Source: CAYTES01 sp964436935 (lineage in GTDB: Bacteria > Patescibacteriota > Gracilibacteria > UBA1369 > UBA12473). From it: a stretch of DNA of 40,719 nt. The notes under the pieces are model-generated. The model did not search any database. It saw only the letters and a program-made list of their open reading frames with translations, and was not told where the DNA came from. The DNA lies in assembly GCA_964436935.1 (NCBI GenBank), contig CAYTES010000008.1, positions 1-40,719 on the forward strand, given 5' to 3'. Below are positions 1 to 8,147 of this stretch, piece after piece (positions within the stretch are counted from its first letter, which is position 1; each line of letters starts with the position of its first letter). A program made the position numbers and the translations under genes.

Positions 1-2
1 TG

Positions 3-947
3 GGAAAGATCGAAGCGACCACGGAAGTTGAACCCTCCTTGCCGAATACGGGTGAACTTCCTCCGTTGCTGCCCATCCTCGACTCCTATGCGAACCTCAG
101 TCCGGAACGGATTCGTGAGGATTTGGAGCAACAATATCAGAACCGACTGCTGGGCATGCGATATTTCCAGATCATTGACAACGTGAACCTTCCCGCCATC
201 ACCGATATCTCCGGTAACGAACGACATGCTCCCTCCTTTGACCAAATCTGGAAACAGCTTTCTCAAAACCCGGAGAAACTGGAGAAAATCAAAGGCCTTA
301 AAAAACCGACGTTAATCCTTACTCCATTTGGGATGCCTTTGAAATCTTTGGCGGAAAGGGTGGAGTCAAAAAATGGACGACTCAAAAAAGAGGGGGTTGA
401 ACTCCATCAAAAACCGATCATTTGTCCGTGGGATGAAAATGACAATAAAGAAGGTTTATCCTTTGATATCATCAATCATATCGCTTATTTCCCCAAACGA
501 TTTCATCCGACAAAACACGGAGGAAAAAGCAAACTCGAACTTCTTTATCACATCGGCACTCCTTTTCCGGGCTGGCAGGTGACGATAATGGAGGGAGAGC
601 AAGAAATTCAAGTGCGCAATAAAAGCGACGATGCCTTTTTACAAGAATGGAAGGGAAAAAAATATTGCCTTGTCACGCCGGAAGAAACCCTCATGCTGCA
701 CGCCGAAGGAATCGTTGCGCCTTTTGAAAACCAGAACGGCCATTACTCTTTCAATAGCGACTGTCGCGAACTCTGCTTGGGAGCGTTCTTACCGGGGAAT
801 AAATGGATCGACGACCAAAAAACCGGTGCCATCCCCGCCTGTGGGTTCCTAGGATCGCAAGAAGAGGCGGCGCTGAGTCTAGGACATAAGCATATTCCGT
901 TACTGAACGCTTTTTCGGGACCTCGTCGAGGAGTACGGATTTTTTAA
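3..947 (+). CDS. Hypothetical protein, 5' end cut by the window edge
   Basis: The reading frame is open from the first bases of the window with no stop, so the gene very probably begins upstream. A TTG at 39 is the first possible internal start but there is no reason to prefer it. At least 315 residues are visible. I see no signal peptide, membrane segment or known motif. The protein is hydrophilic and mixed alpha/beta, with several aromatic and glycine/proline turns near the C-terminus (CGFLGSQEEAALSLGHKH). It resembles in style the other large cytoplasmic unknowns of this window. It stands about 80 bases upstream of a small membrane protein on the same strand. No function can be given. Confidence 0.75.
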   Translation, partial: GKIEATTEVEPSLPNTGELPPLLPILDSYANLSPERIREDLEQQYQNRLLGMRYFQIIDNVNLPAITDISGNERHAPSFDQIWKQLSQNPEKLEKIKGLKKPTLILTPFGMPLKSLAERVESKNGRLKKEGVELHQKPIICPWDENDNKEGLSFDIINHIAYFPKRFHPTKHGGKSKLELLYHIGTPFPGWQVTIMEGEQEIQVRNKSDDAFLQEWKGKKYCLVTPEETLMLHAEGIVAPFENQNGHYSFNSDCRELCLGAFLPGNKWIDDQKTGAIPACGFLGSQEEAALSLGHKHIPLLNAFSGPRRGVRIF

Positions 948-1029
948 CGGTTCGTCCTCGATTTTTACCCTCCCTCTTGTCATTAACCCCCAAAAGGGCT
1001 ATTTTGAAGTCGTTTTTTAATCATCCTCT

Positions 1030-1629
1030 ATGTCTTCACTTAAAAATGCATTTGCACGGCTGGATGTCACCCGAAAATGGCTTCTTTTGAGTAATCTGTT
1101 GATTGCGGTGAGTGCGTTTATGCCTTGGTATCAAGATATGGATGCGTTTGGTGCCGGAGACCGCTACTTGGGCGTCACCGGTCCGCTTTTTTTGGTGGGG
1201 ATCGTACTGTTTTTGAGTGGAATGGCCGGAAGTGCCTTGAGTCTTTATCCTCATCTGGGCCAATCGCTTCTGAATAAAATTTCTTTAAAAGAAGGGGCCT
1301 TATTTTGTTTCCTCGGACTGCACAATCTCTTTTTACTGCTGTTGGCCAACTCAATCTTTTTTCATCCCAAATTTGGAGTTAACATCACGCTCAAGAGTAC
1401 CGGATTTGGAATGTTCGCTTCTTTCATCGGCGTCCTTCTGCTGACATGGAGTGGATACAAACTCTACCGTCGGCCGATGGCTCGACCAGCCACCCCCTAC
1501 GCCGGAATCGAACCCCGCATTCAAATGCCGTCTTCGCTCACGGATCGCCGACCTCAATCAATCCATTCCTTTACGGAGACCTCGGATTCGGAGGCGAATA
1601 AGCCAGAAGCGTTGCAATTGGATTTATAA
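1030..1629 (+). CDS. Hypothetical four-helix membrane protein
   Basis: A 199-residue protein with four hydrophobic segments, near residues 17-35, 48-71, 85-110 and 122-143. They are followed by a proline-, arginine- and serine-rich tail of about 50 residues that is likely cytoplasmic. No family is recognised. The ATG has no Shine-Dalgarno sequence; a weak TTTAAT hexamer lies eight bases upstream. The next gene begins 12 bases after its stop, so the two are probably cotranscribed. The tail could be a docking segment, but this is speculation. Confidence 0.75.
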   Translation: MSSLKNAFARLDVTRKWLLLSNLLIAVSAFMPWYQDMDAFGAGDRYLGVTGPLFLVGIVLFLSGMAGSALSLYPHLGQSLLNKISLKEGALFCFLGLHNLFLLLLANSIFFHPKFGVNITLKSTGFGMFASFIGVLLLTWSGYKLYRRPMARPATPYAGIEPRIQMPSSLTDRRPQSIHSFTETSDSEANKPEALQLDL

Positions 1630-1641
1630 ACCCATTTTTTC

Positions 1642-1938
1642 ATGACCGATTCTGACGAATCCACCCAAACCATTCCCTCAGCAGAGCCCATTCCTCCCGT
1701 TTCTCCGGATGCTCCCTTCGTCCCCTCAGGACAAATCAGCCCCATTAGCGGACTTCCGGATAATATTCTTTTTTATTGTAAGGATTGCCATGAGTTGGTT
1801 GCCGTCAAACGGGTCGGACGACAATATGTATACCTCTGCGTCCTTTGTGGGACAAAAAATGTAGCGTTTGGGACACTCAAAAGTCTCACCAACTTTTTTC
1901 ATTTGGACAAAAAGAAAGAAGAAAAAGTGAGGAAATAA
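1642..1938 (+). CDS. Small zinc-ribbon protein
   Basis: A 98-residue protein. The first 35 residues are rich in Pro, Ser, Glu and Asp and probably disordered. The second half has two CxxC knuckles (FYCKDCHELV and YLCVLCGTKN) about 20 residues apart, the geometry of a zinc ribbon. Such ribbons commonly bind nucleic acid or act as structural modules, but nothing here fixes a role. It lies 12 bases downstream of the membrane protein gene and probably shares its transcript. The stop is followed almost at once by a palindromic repeat element. Confidence 0.75.
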   Translation: MTDSDESTQTIPSAEPIPPVSPDAPFVPSGQISPISGLPDNILFYCKDCHELVAVKRVGRQYVYLCVLCGTKNVAFGTLKSLTNFFHLDKKKEEKVRK

Positions 1939-1943
1939 ATAGG

Positions 1944-2053
1944 GGAACTCCCGCAAAACATTACCTTCGGGAGCCCGGTCTTCCTTACTTTGTCTTGAAG
2001 CGATCGAAAATTGATGATTTTTTCAAAGTTAATTGCATTTTGCGCGAGTTCTT
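1944..2053 (+). repeat. Palindromic repeat family 1, short copy
   Basis: The ends are inverted repeats (GGAACTCCCGCAAAA on the left; the right end reads GCGCGAGTTCT). The last 74 bases (1980-2053) match 39365-39438 with only about seven differences. The left half lacks a stretch present in the longer copy at 39273-39438, so this copy looks internally deleted. It sits between the zinc-ribbon gene and the recA promoter. It has the form of a MITE or REP-like element; no transposase is nearby. Confidence 0.8.
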
Positions 2054-2142
2054 AGCGGCGATGAATTTCATATTTTGTTCATTTCCTGTTTAGGTTTTGG
2101 TCACGTCCTTGTGCTATAAAAGAATCAGTTTCCGTCATTTTA

Positions 2143-2185
2143 TTGACAGTGAGTTTTTACTCACCTATAGTGAGTCTACGCTCAC
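2143..2185 (+). promoter_or_regulatory. recA promoter with two dyad operators
   Basis: TTGACA (2143-2148), a 17-base spacer and TATAGT (2166-2171) form a near-consensus sigma70 promoter. Dyad 1, GTGAGTTTTTACTCAC (2149-2164), fills the spacer. Dyad 2, GTGAGTCTACGCTCAC (2170-2185), overlaps the -10 and extends over the start point. The dyads begin 21 bases apart, two helical turns, so bound dimers would lie on the same DNA face. A repressor here would block polymerase fully. By analogy this is an SOS box, but GTGAG-N6-CTCAC is neither the enterobacterial (CTGT-N8-ACAG) nor the Bacillus LexA site. Confidence 0.85.
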
Positions 2186-2208
2186 CTTTATCTCCTTAAT
2201 TTTCTCTT

Positions 2209-3216
2209 ATGACAACCGATGACAAAAAGAAAGCGATCGAACTTGCGCTTTCTCAAATTGAAAAAAGTTTTGGTAAGGGCTCCATCATGCGACTGGGGGA
2301 GTCTAAAAGCATCCAAGTGGAGACGATTTCCACCGGATCGCTCTCCTTGGATCTTGCCCTTGGAGGAGGGATTCCCAAAGGAAGAATTGTTGAAATCTAT
2401 GGCCCGGAATCTTCAGGGAAAACGACTCTTGCCCTTCATGTGATTGCCGAAGTGCAAAAGAATAAAGGGTATGCCGCCTTCATTGATGCGGAACATGCCT
2501 TGGACCCGGACTATGCTAAAAAAATTGGTGTGGATGTGGACAACCTCTTGATCTCTCAACCGGACAATGGAGAGCAAGCCCTGGAAATCACGGAAACATT
2601 GGTGCGTTCCAATGCCGTGGATGTGATTGTCATAGATTCGGTGGCCGCATTGGTGCCCCGTGCGGAAATTGAAGGGGAAATGGGGGATTCTCACATGGGA
2701 CTTCAAGCTCGCTTGATGAGTCAGGCCTTGCGCAAACTCACGGCCGCGATCAGCAAATCGAAAGTCACTGTCATTTTCATCAACCAAATTCGATTCAAGA
2801 TTGGTGTGATGTATGGTAATCCCGAAACCACTCCGGGTGGGAATGCCTTGAAATTTTACTCTTCCGTGCGAATGGACATCCGGCGCATTGGCAAGATTGA
2901 AGGCTCGGCTGAAAACGGAAAAGAGATGATGGGCAATCGCGTAAAAGTAAATGTGGTGAAAAATAAAATTGCGCCTCCTTTTAAAGTGGCTGAGTTCGAC
3001 ATCATGTACGCCAAAGGAATTTCATACTCCGGAGACCTTCTGGACATTGCCACCGAGTATGAGTTCGTACACCGCTCCGGAGCCTTTTACAACTACGGGG
3101 AACTCAAACTGGGACAAGGACGTGAAAATGCAAAATCCTTCTTGGAACAGAATCCTAAAGTCATGCAGGAAATCGCAAAATCCATCACCCAAAAGATGAA
3201 AACCCTGGAAGTATGA
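2209..3216 (+). CDS. recA: Recombinase RecA
   Basis: RecA forms ATP-dependent filaments on single-stranded DNA, drives strand exchange in repair and uptake of foreign DNA, and stimulates LexA self-cleavage. The Walker A motif GPESSGKTT is at residues 65-73, Walker B (VIVIDS) at 139-144, and loop L2 with GNPETTPGGNALKF at 203-216. At 335 residues it is slightly short because the acidic C-terminal tail typical of E. coli RecA is missing. The start is the ATG about 30 bases after the predicted transcription start; no Shine-Dalgarno is visible. The stop overlaps the recX start (ATGA), so the two are translationally coupled. Confidence 0.98.
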   Translation: MTTDDKKKAIELALSQIEKSFGKGSIMRLGESKSIQVETISTGSLSLDLALGGGIPKGRIVEIYGPESSGKTTLALHVIAEVQKNKGYAAFIDAEHALDPDYAKKIGVDVDNLLISQPDNGEQALEITETLVRSNAVDVIVIDSVAALVPRAEIEGEMGDSHMGLQARLMSQALRKLTAAISKSKVTVIFINQIRFKIGVMYGNPETTPGGNALKFYSSVRMDIRRIGKIEGSAENGKEMMGNRVKVNVVKNKIAPPFKVAEFDIMYAKGISYSGDLLDIATEYEFVHRSGAFYNYGELKLGQGRENAKSFLEQNPKVMQEIAKSITQKMKTLEV

Positions 3217-3704
3217 CCGTCGATTCCGAAAAAAACCGCCGGCTGATGGAGTACGCGTTGGCGCTTCTAAGCCGACGGGCTTATCCCTCCGCTAAGCTCT
3301 CGCACAAACTACTGATCCGGGGTAAAAAATTAAAAATCGATGATCTCGAAGTAGAGTGCCGTGATATTATTTCCCGACTCAAAGACCTCAACCTTCTGGA
3401 TGATGCCGATTACATGAAACGGTTTGTGGAGGAACGGTGTCGCGTCAAAATGAAAGGGATGCAGGCCCTTCGCTATGAACTCAAACAACGAGGCATTCCT
3501 CAACCGTTGATCGATGATTTTTTTCAGAGCCACCCCTTGGATGAGTCCGCACTTGCTCAAACGCTATTGGAGAAAAAAGCGCGTGTATTGACCCGTTTTC
3601 CGGACCCCGTACGGTATAAAAAAGGCTTTTCGATGCTGATTTCCAGAGGATTTTCACTCTCTATCGCCCGAAAAGCGCTTGACATTTTTTTTCATACTCC
3701 TTAA
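3213..3704 (+). CDS. recX: Regulatory protein RecX
   Basis: A 163-residue, helix-rich protein with the three-helix repeats of RecX, for example ALALLSRRAYPSAKLSHKLL near the start and LKDLNLLDDADYMKRFVEE in the middle. RecX caps or destabilises RecA filaments. The position directly after recA with a four-base ATGA overlap is the classic arrangement and supports the call, because RecX sequences diverge quickly. The final helical repeat (residues about 115-160) is present, so the protein looks complete. It shares the recA promoter and would be induced with it. Confidence 0.92.
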   Translation: MTVDSEKNRRLMEYALALLSRRAYPSAKLSHKLLIRGKKLKIDDLEVECRDIISRLKDLNLLDDADYMKRFVEERCRVKMKGMQALRYELKQRGIPQPLIDDFFQSHPLDESALAQTLLEKKARVLTRFPDPVRYKKGFSMLISRGFSLSIARKALDIFFHTP

Positions 3705-3718
3705 ACTATCATTATAAT
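3691..3718 (+). promoter_or_regulatory. Probable nusA promoter
   Basis: A perfect TATAAT lies at 3713-3718, 57 bases before the nusA ATG. The best -35 at correct distance is a weak TTCATA (3691-3696, spacer 16). The good TTGACA at 3679-3684 is 28 bases from the -10, too far to pair with it. The promoter begins inside the end of recX. Confidence 0.5.
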
Positions 3719-3775
3719 CATCAGGATCAATGCATCCTGAGGTTTCTTCGATTTTAGCCCTTTATTTTCTCCACC

Positions 3776-5080
3776 ATGCAAAGTCAATTCCTTGCCGCCA
3801 TCAATGAGCTCTGTGATGAAAAAAATCTTTCCAAAGAGATCGTACTGGATACGGTGAAAGCCGCTTTGCGTGCCGCGTATCGAAAAGACTATGGCAACAA
3901 GGATCAAGAAATTGAAGTGGAGCTGAATGACTCCATCAATTTTGCCACCATTTATGTGGTGAAAGAAGTGGTCAAAACGGTAGAAAATGAAGATCAGCAA
4001 ATGAGCCTAAAAGAGGCTAAAACCATTAAAACCGATGCAGAAATTGGAGATTTCATTAAAATCGACGCCACCCCCACAAGCTATGGACGCATTGCCGCGC
4101 AATCGGCAAAACAAGTTATTTTACAAAAACTTCAGGAGGCGGAACGCGACATGATGTATGAAATGTTCAAAGACCGAGAAAATGAGTTGATCAATGCATT
4201 GGTACACCGCGTGGATGAACGCAATGTGTATGTGGATCTCGGAGGAATCACCACTTTTCTTCCTCAAGAACATCAAATTCCAGGGGAACGTTACTACGGA
4301 GGACAACGCGTCAAATTGTACTTGGACAAAGTGATTAAAACGACAAAAGGTCCTCAATTATTGATTTCTCGCACGCATCCTTCCTTGGTTAAAAAATTAA
4401 TGGAATTGGACATTCCTGAAATCAAAGAAGGTGTTGTGGAAATCAAAGGAGTGGCTCGGGACGCAGGGGTCCGTTGCAAAGTGGCCGTTTCGTCAACCGA
4501 TGAAAAGGTGGATGCCATTGGAGCCTGTGTGGGACAAAAAGGGGTCCGCGTTCAAGCCGTCATGGATGAATTGAACGGGGAACGCATTGACATCATCCCG
4601 TACTCCGCCGAACCGGCAAAATACATTGCCTCGGCTTTGGCTCCGGCAAAAGTCACTCAAATCAAACTCAACGATTCCGGCCGACGTGCCGGAGTGTATG
4701 TGGCTCAAGATCAACGCCCTCTGGCCATTGGTCGACAAGGCCAAAATGTACGACTGGCTTCGGAACTGACCGGTTGGGAAATCGACATTTTGGATGCGGT
4801 CAACTTAAGCCAAGTGGAAGTGGCTCCAACGGCGGGAGAGACGGAGAGTGGGAAAAAGGCACCCCGAAAAGCCTCTGCTCCGGTTGAAGCCAAACAAACC
4901 GTGGCCCAAGTCTCCGATCTGAGTGGAATCACCACTGAACTCGTTGAAAAATTAGCCGCGGTGAATCTCTTAGAGGTTGAACAGCTCAAGGGACTTTCCG
5001 TCAAAGATTTCATGTCGATTGAAGGAATCAGCGAAAAAGAAGCGGAAACGATTGTGAAGTCGCTGAAGAAAGTGAAGTAA
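3776..5080 (+). CDS. nusA: Transcription termination/antitermination factor NusA
   Basis: NusA binds RNA polymerase and nascent RNA and modulates pausing, termination and antitermination. The 434-residue protein has the family order: N-terminal polymerase-binding domain (about 1-130, opening SQFLAAINELCDEKNLSKE), an S1 domain (about 140-200, with VYVDLGGITTFLP), two KH domains (about 205-345, with GACVGQKGVRVQ and IGRQGQNVRLASELTGW), then a short linker and one helix-hairpin-helix domain (about 375-434, with LSVKDFMSIEGISEKEAE). It has its own likely promoter and no Shine-Dalgarno. The usual partners rimP and infB are not adjacent, so the classic nusA operon is split in this genome. Confidence 0.97.
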   Translation: MQSQFLAAINELCDEKNLSKEIVLDTVKAALRAAYRKDYGNKDQEIEVELNDSINFATIYVVKEVVKTVENEDQQMSLKEAKTIKTDAEIGDFIKIDATPTSYGRIAAQSAKQVILQKLQEAERDMMYEMFKDRENELINALVHRVDERNVYVDLGGITTFLPQEHQIPGERYYGGQRVKLYLDKVIKTTKGPQLLISRTHPSLVKKLMELDIPEIKEGVVEIKGVARDAGVRCKVAVSSTDEKVDAIGACVGQKGVRVQAVMDELNGERIDIIPYSAEPAKYIASALAPAKVTQIKLNDSGRRAGVYVAQDQRPLAIGRQGQNVRLASELTGWEIDILDAVNLSQVEVAPTAGETESGKKAPRKASAPVEAKQTVAQVSDLSGITTELVEKLAAVNLLEVEQLKGLSVKDFMSIEGISEKEAETIVKSLKKVK

Positions 5081-5122
5081 AAAAGGAGAGATTACCTTCA
5101 TGAAAAAGGGAGCGAAACGTTT

Positions 5123-5196
5123 CGCCGGAAAAATCGCATATTCGCCTCCTTCGCAAAACAAAATGCTTCGTCGGCAAACACACGATTTTTCCGGCG
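5123..5196 (+). repeat. Covarying hairpin repeat family 2, copy A
   Basis: A perfect 14-bp stem, CGCCGGAAAAATCG (5123-5136) with its complement at 5183-5196, encloses a core that starts ATATTCGCCTCCTTCGCA and ends GCTTCGTCGGCAAACAC. The copy at 37947-38024 has nearly the same core but a different, equally perfect stem. A weaker outer pairing (ATGAAAAA at 5100-5107 with TTTTTCAT at 5211-5218) may extend it. It begins 43 bases after the nusA stop and may act as a transcript end or processing site. Confidence 0.75.
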
Positions 5197-5241
5197 TTTG
5201 TCTCTTGAAATTTTTCATTCAGGCACCCCATCCTTTTTTAC

Positions 5242-5269
5242 TTGTGGGAAAGAGAAGCATTGCTATGAT
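5242..5269 (+). promoter_or_regulatory. Promoter of the phosphotransferase gene, leaderless type
   Basis: TTGTGG (5242-5247), a 16-base spacer ending in TGC, and TATGAT (5264-5269) make an extended -10 promoter. Exactly six bases separate the -10 from the ATG at 5276, so transcription should start on or beside the A of the start codon. This placement also decides the start over an in-frame TTG at 5198. Confidence 0.6.
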
Positions 5270-5275
5270 CATCTC

Positions 5276-6319
5276 ATGAACTACGCCGCTGCAAATGAAA
5301 ACTTGAGCCACACTATTTTGAATATTCTGAACAAGAATTATCCTTCCCATTGTTCAAACGCTCAAATCTACTTAAATACTATCGCCAATAATAACAAAGT
5401 ATTTTTAATCAAAATCAAGAATAAAAAATGCATATTAAGGCAATCAAGCGCATCAAAATCACCTCAAGATCTACAGCTTGAAGTTGAATTTCTTACCTAT
5501 TTGCATGAAAAAAAATTTCGCCTCACTCCTTACATCATTCCAAACACAAAGGGCAGCTTGGTTACTTTGCACAAAAAGAAATATTATATTCTCGAAAATT
5601 TTCTCCCTGGAACCGTAAAAAAGAGTGTTAATAACCTGACAAATTTCAATGAGAAAAAGCTTGTGAGTTTATTCTCCGCCTTAGCGAAATTTTCAATAGC
5701 ATCACAAGGTTTTATGGCTTCACACCCTAAAGAGAACCGGCCCATATCCTATTATGTAAAAAATGGCAGCAAACTCCTTACAGGAGTGATAAAAAAAATA
5801 AGAAATAAAACAATCAAAGATTTATTAGAAGAAAATTTAGTTTTTACAATTGATTTTGTTAAGGAAACGGCAAGCCAGTTGCATGCAATAAACTACGACA
5901 AACTCCCCAAACAAATCGTCCATTTCGATCTTCATCCTGGAAATGTAAATTATGTAGAGAATCGATTGTCAGGAATTTTTGATTTTGATTGGGTGAGATT
6001 TGACAACCGCTTAGTCGATCTTGCCTGTACACTGGGGCAATCTTGTTACTCTTATCGTGGCAAAAATCGCGCATTGTATGACACAAATAAAATCGCACTT
6101 GGGCTTAAGGCCTATCGAATAGCCTATGGAAAAAGTGAATACGGTCTACGGGAAGAAAATGAAATCATTACCGCCGCTTTACGGGGATACATGTTTTTTC
6201 AATTATTATGGATTATCGAATGGCATATTAAAAACCCTAAAGACAAAGAGGGCGATCAATACATTCGATTTTCTTTAGACGTCTTAAAAAAGAACAACTT
6301 CGAAAGTTTGTTCGATTGA
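5276..6319 (+). CDS. Aminoglycoside/choline-kinase-like phosphotransferase
   Basis: A 347-residue protein of the APH/choline kinase/homoserine kinase type II superfamily, which transfers phosphate from ATP to a small hydroxylated substrate. The catalytic loop HFDLHPGN is at residues about 216-223 and the metal-binding DFDW at about 236-239. The N-lobe is recognisable by KKYYILENFLPG, the hinge region. The substrate cannot be read from sequence; sugar, amino-acid or antibiotic kinases are all possible. The gene is visibly richer in A/T and in AAA/AAT codons than nusA before it and the transglycosylase after it, which suggests transfer or relaxed selection. It is followed by a palindromic terminator. 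Confidence 0.85.
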   Translation: MNYAAANENLSHTILNILNKNYPSHCSNAQIYLNTIANNNKVFLIKIKNKKCILRQSSASKSPQDLQLEVEFLTYLHEKKFRLTPYIIPNTKGSLVTLHKKKYYILENFLPGTVKKSVNNLTNFNEKKLVSLFSALAKFSIASQGFMASHPKENRPISYYVKNGSKLLTGVIKKIRNKTIKDLLEENLVFTIDFVKETASQLHAINYDKLPKQIVHFDLHPGNVNYVENRLSGIFDFDWVRFDNRLVDLACTLGQSCYSYRGKNRALYDTNKIALGLKAYRIAYGKSEYGLREENEIITAALRGYMFFQLLWIIEWHIKNPKDKEGDQYIRFSLDVLKKNNFESLFD

Positions 6320-6343
6320 ACTAGTTTTAGGCTCATTAACAGG

Positions 6344-6364
6344 TTGTCCCGGGACAAGATTTTT
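6344..6364 (+). terminator. Terminator after the phosphotransferase gene
   Basis: The perfect palindrome TTGTCCCGGGACAA (6344-6357) is followed by a T run (6360-6364), 25 bases after the stop. The stem has an effective four-base loop. The T run reaches into the end of the convergent gene. The same palindrome recurs inside the HNH gene. Confidence 0.5.
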
Positions 6365-8117
6365 ACTGGGGAGAGAAGCTATCTCCCATTTGATCGGTGT
6401 AGCGTTTGGCTTTTTGTTCCAATTTTCGGGCATAATCGCGAATGAAGCTGGCGTGATTTTCATCTTGCCACGATTCGAGCGAACGTCCTTCGCGTGCCGC
6501 TGCGGCTTTATTGTCGGCGAAAGCCACTCGACCCTCAAAAAATGGCTCCAATTTGCCATACCCTCCCACCCCTTCCGCATGCGCCAAATAAATTTTGTAG
6601 GCATTTTCTTCGGTCACCCCTCCTTCTCTTCTCAAATTCAAGCCTCTCGCACTTTTAGCCGCCAACCACGTGGTGGCCCAAATCCCCAACTCCGGATTGG
6701 TGCGCAGCTCCAATTTTCCTCCGCGCGTCCAAGGAACTCGACCACAAATACGACGTACCACCTCTTTATTTTCCTTCACAAATTGCAACCAGGTGCTCGG
6801 CATGAATTGCCCCAGACCTACCGCTAATTTATCCGGCGATTTCCCTTTGGCCAAACCTTCTTGATTCACAATCGTGGGGTTGAAGTTGGACTCATTGTCG
6901 ATGATGGCAAACACCACCGCGGGTTTCACGGACACCCCAAATTCATTCGCGTAATACTGGGCGGCTTCTCCCGCATACCGCTTCCACTCTCGTCGTTCCG
7001 GGGTATTGAGTACGGCATTCAAATCTTTTGCGTCCATTTTCTTTTGTTTCAAAAAATCGTAATGCCCTGGCTTTAAATCGCCTTCAACGGCTTCTTTTTT
7101 AGACTTTTTCCATAGCTCTTTCAAATAGATCTCGTCGTCTTTGCCGTGCTCCGTTTCGTATTTTTGCATGGCTTCTTCGAGGTTCCACGTCCCATCCGCT
7201 TTTCGATATTTTGTGAGGTCCTCGGAACTCATCAAGCCACCCTCGAAATGGGGCGTTTCTTGGGTAGTACCACCCCCCTCTTGAGAAATGGGAGGAGTAG
7301 GTTGTGCTTTTTCATCTTGTTTGGGCTCAGCACCGAGTTCCTCCTCTGGCTTACTTTTAGATTTTAGTGCCCCGCTTTTCTCCACCGGATGACCCACAAT
7401 CACGACATCCCCGCTAAAGATAGGAATGTAACCCTGCTCATCAAAAAACCCGCTCTTTGGATTCTTTACCCCGCCCTTCAACCCCACACGACGCTTGCTG
7501 ATCCGAGCCTTGGAAGGATCACCCTGCGGCCACACCGTGATTTCTCGCACGTCGGGAGGCAAAATATTGTCCGCGCCCACTTTCCAATAGGCCTCTGCAT
7601 TTCCCCGAAAATCTATCGTGAATCGATCTCCCGACTTGGGTTTGGCATACGATTCAAAATGGTCGATATCCACCTTCTGATGCTCAATTCCCCATGTGGT
7701 AAAGGCAAAAAGAAGAAGCCCTGGACGATCCGCCTCAAGTTTCAACAATGGGGCGAGTTTGAGCACCCGCAAATCATCCACCTTCATCTCTCCTTCAATG
7801 ATCTCTTCCTGAAGTATCTGAGCCAATGCGTTCGCCAGATTTTCATCGTCGGGGACGGATTTTGATTTCTCTAAGGACGCCCGAATGGCTTGAGCCAGTT
7901 CATTTCTCATTTCCCGGGTGTCTTGGAATATCGCCTCCTTTTTTTCCATTTTACCCTCCACTAAAGCCAAAATCGCCTCTCTTTTTTCTGGCGTTAACTT
8001 TTGCTTTTCCAACTCGGCTCCCAACACATCCCTGACCTCGCTGCGCTCCGTGATTTTAAGCGCTTTGGGGGGAGATGGCTCACGGGAATCAGGGGCTTTT
8101 GAATGTTTTTCAACCAT
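6363..8117 (-). CDS. Lytic-transglycosylase-like (lysozyme-fold) protein
   Basis: A 584-residue protein whose C-terminal 200 residues have the SLT/lysozyme-like fold: IIDNESNFNP with the probable catalytic Glu at 409, then VGLGQFMPSTW at about 433-443 and YLAHAEGVGGYG. Such enzymes cleave the MurNAc-GlcNAc bond of peptidoglycan. The N-terminal part (1-250) is acidic and helical, then mixed; residues about 250-300 are a Pro/Glu/Lys linker. No signal peptide or membrane helix is visible, which is odd for a wall enzyme; export by another route or action on incoming cells are possibilities. It is transcribed away from a pilus-type ATPase gene, so a role in making room for a trans-envelope machine is conceivable. 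Confidence 0.85.
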   Translation of the reverse strand: MVEKHSKAPDSREPSPPKALKITERSEVRDVLGAELEKQKLTPEKREAILALVEGKMEKKEAIFQDTREMRNELAQAIRASLEKSKSVPDDENLANALAQILQEEIIEGEMKVDDLRVLKLAPLLKLEADRPGLLLFAFTTWGIEHQKVDIDHFESYAKPKSGDRFTIDFRGNAEAYWKVGADNILPPDVREITVWPQGDPSKARISKRRVGLKGGVKNPKSGFFDEQGYIPIFSGDVVIVGHPVEKSGALKSKSKPEEELGAEPKQDEKAQPTPPISQEGGGTTQETPHFEGGLMSSEDLTKYRKADGTWNLEEAMQKYETEHGKDDEIYLKELWKKSKKEAVEGDLKPGHYDFLKQKKMDAKDLNAVLNTPERREWKRYAGEAAQYYANEFGVSVKPAVVFAIIDNESNFNPTIVNQEGLAKGKSPDKLAVGLGQFMPSTWLQFVKENKEVVRRICGRVPWTRGGKLELRTNPELGIWATTWLAAKSARGLNLRREGGVTEENAYKIYLAHAEGVGGYGKLEPFFEGRVAFADNKAAAAREGRSLESWQDENHASFIRDYARKLEQKAKRYTDQMGDSFSPQ

Positions 8118-8147
8118 AGCGAGCTTTAATTTTCCATCAATCTGAAT

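Noticed and set aside
3679..3718. TTGACA at 3679 paired with TATAAT at 3713 as the nusA promoter
   Set aside because: The spacer would be 28 bases, far beyond the functional 15-19.
7389..7865. 158-residue open frame on the plus strand
   Set aside because: It lies fully antisense within the transglycosylase-like gene and has no protein-like pattern.
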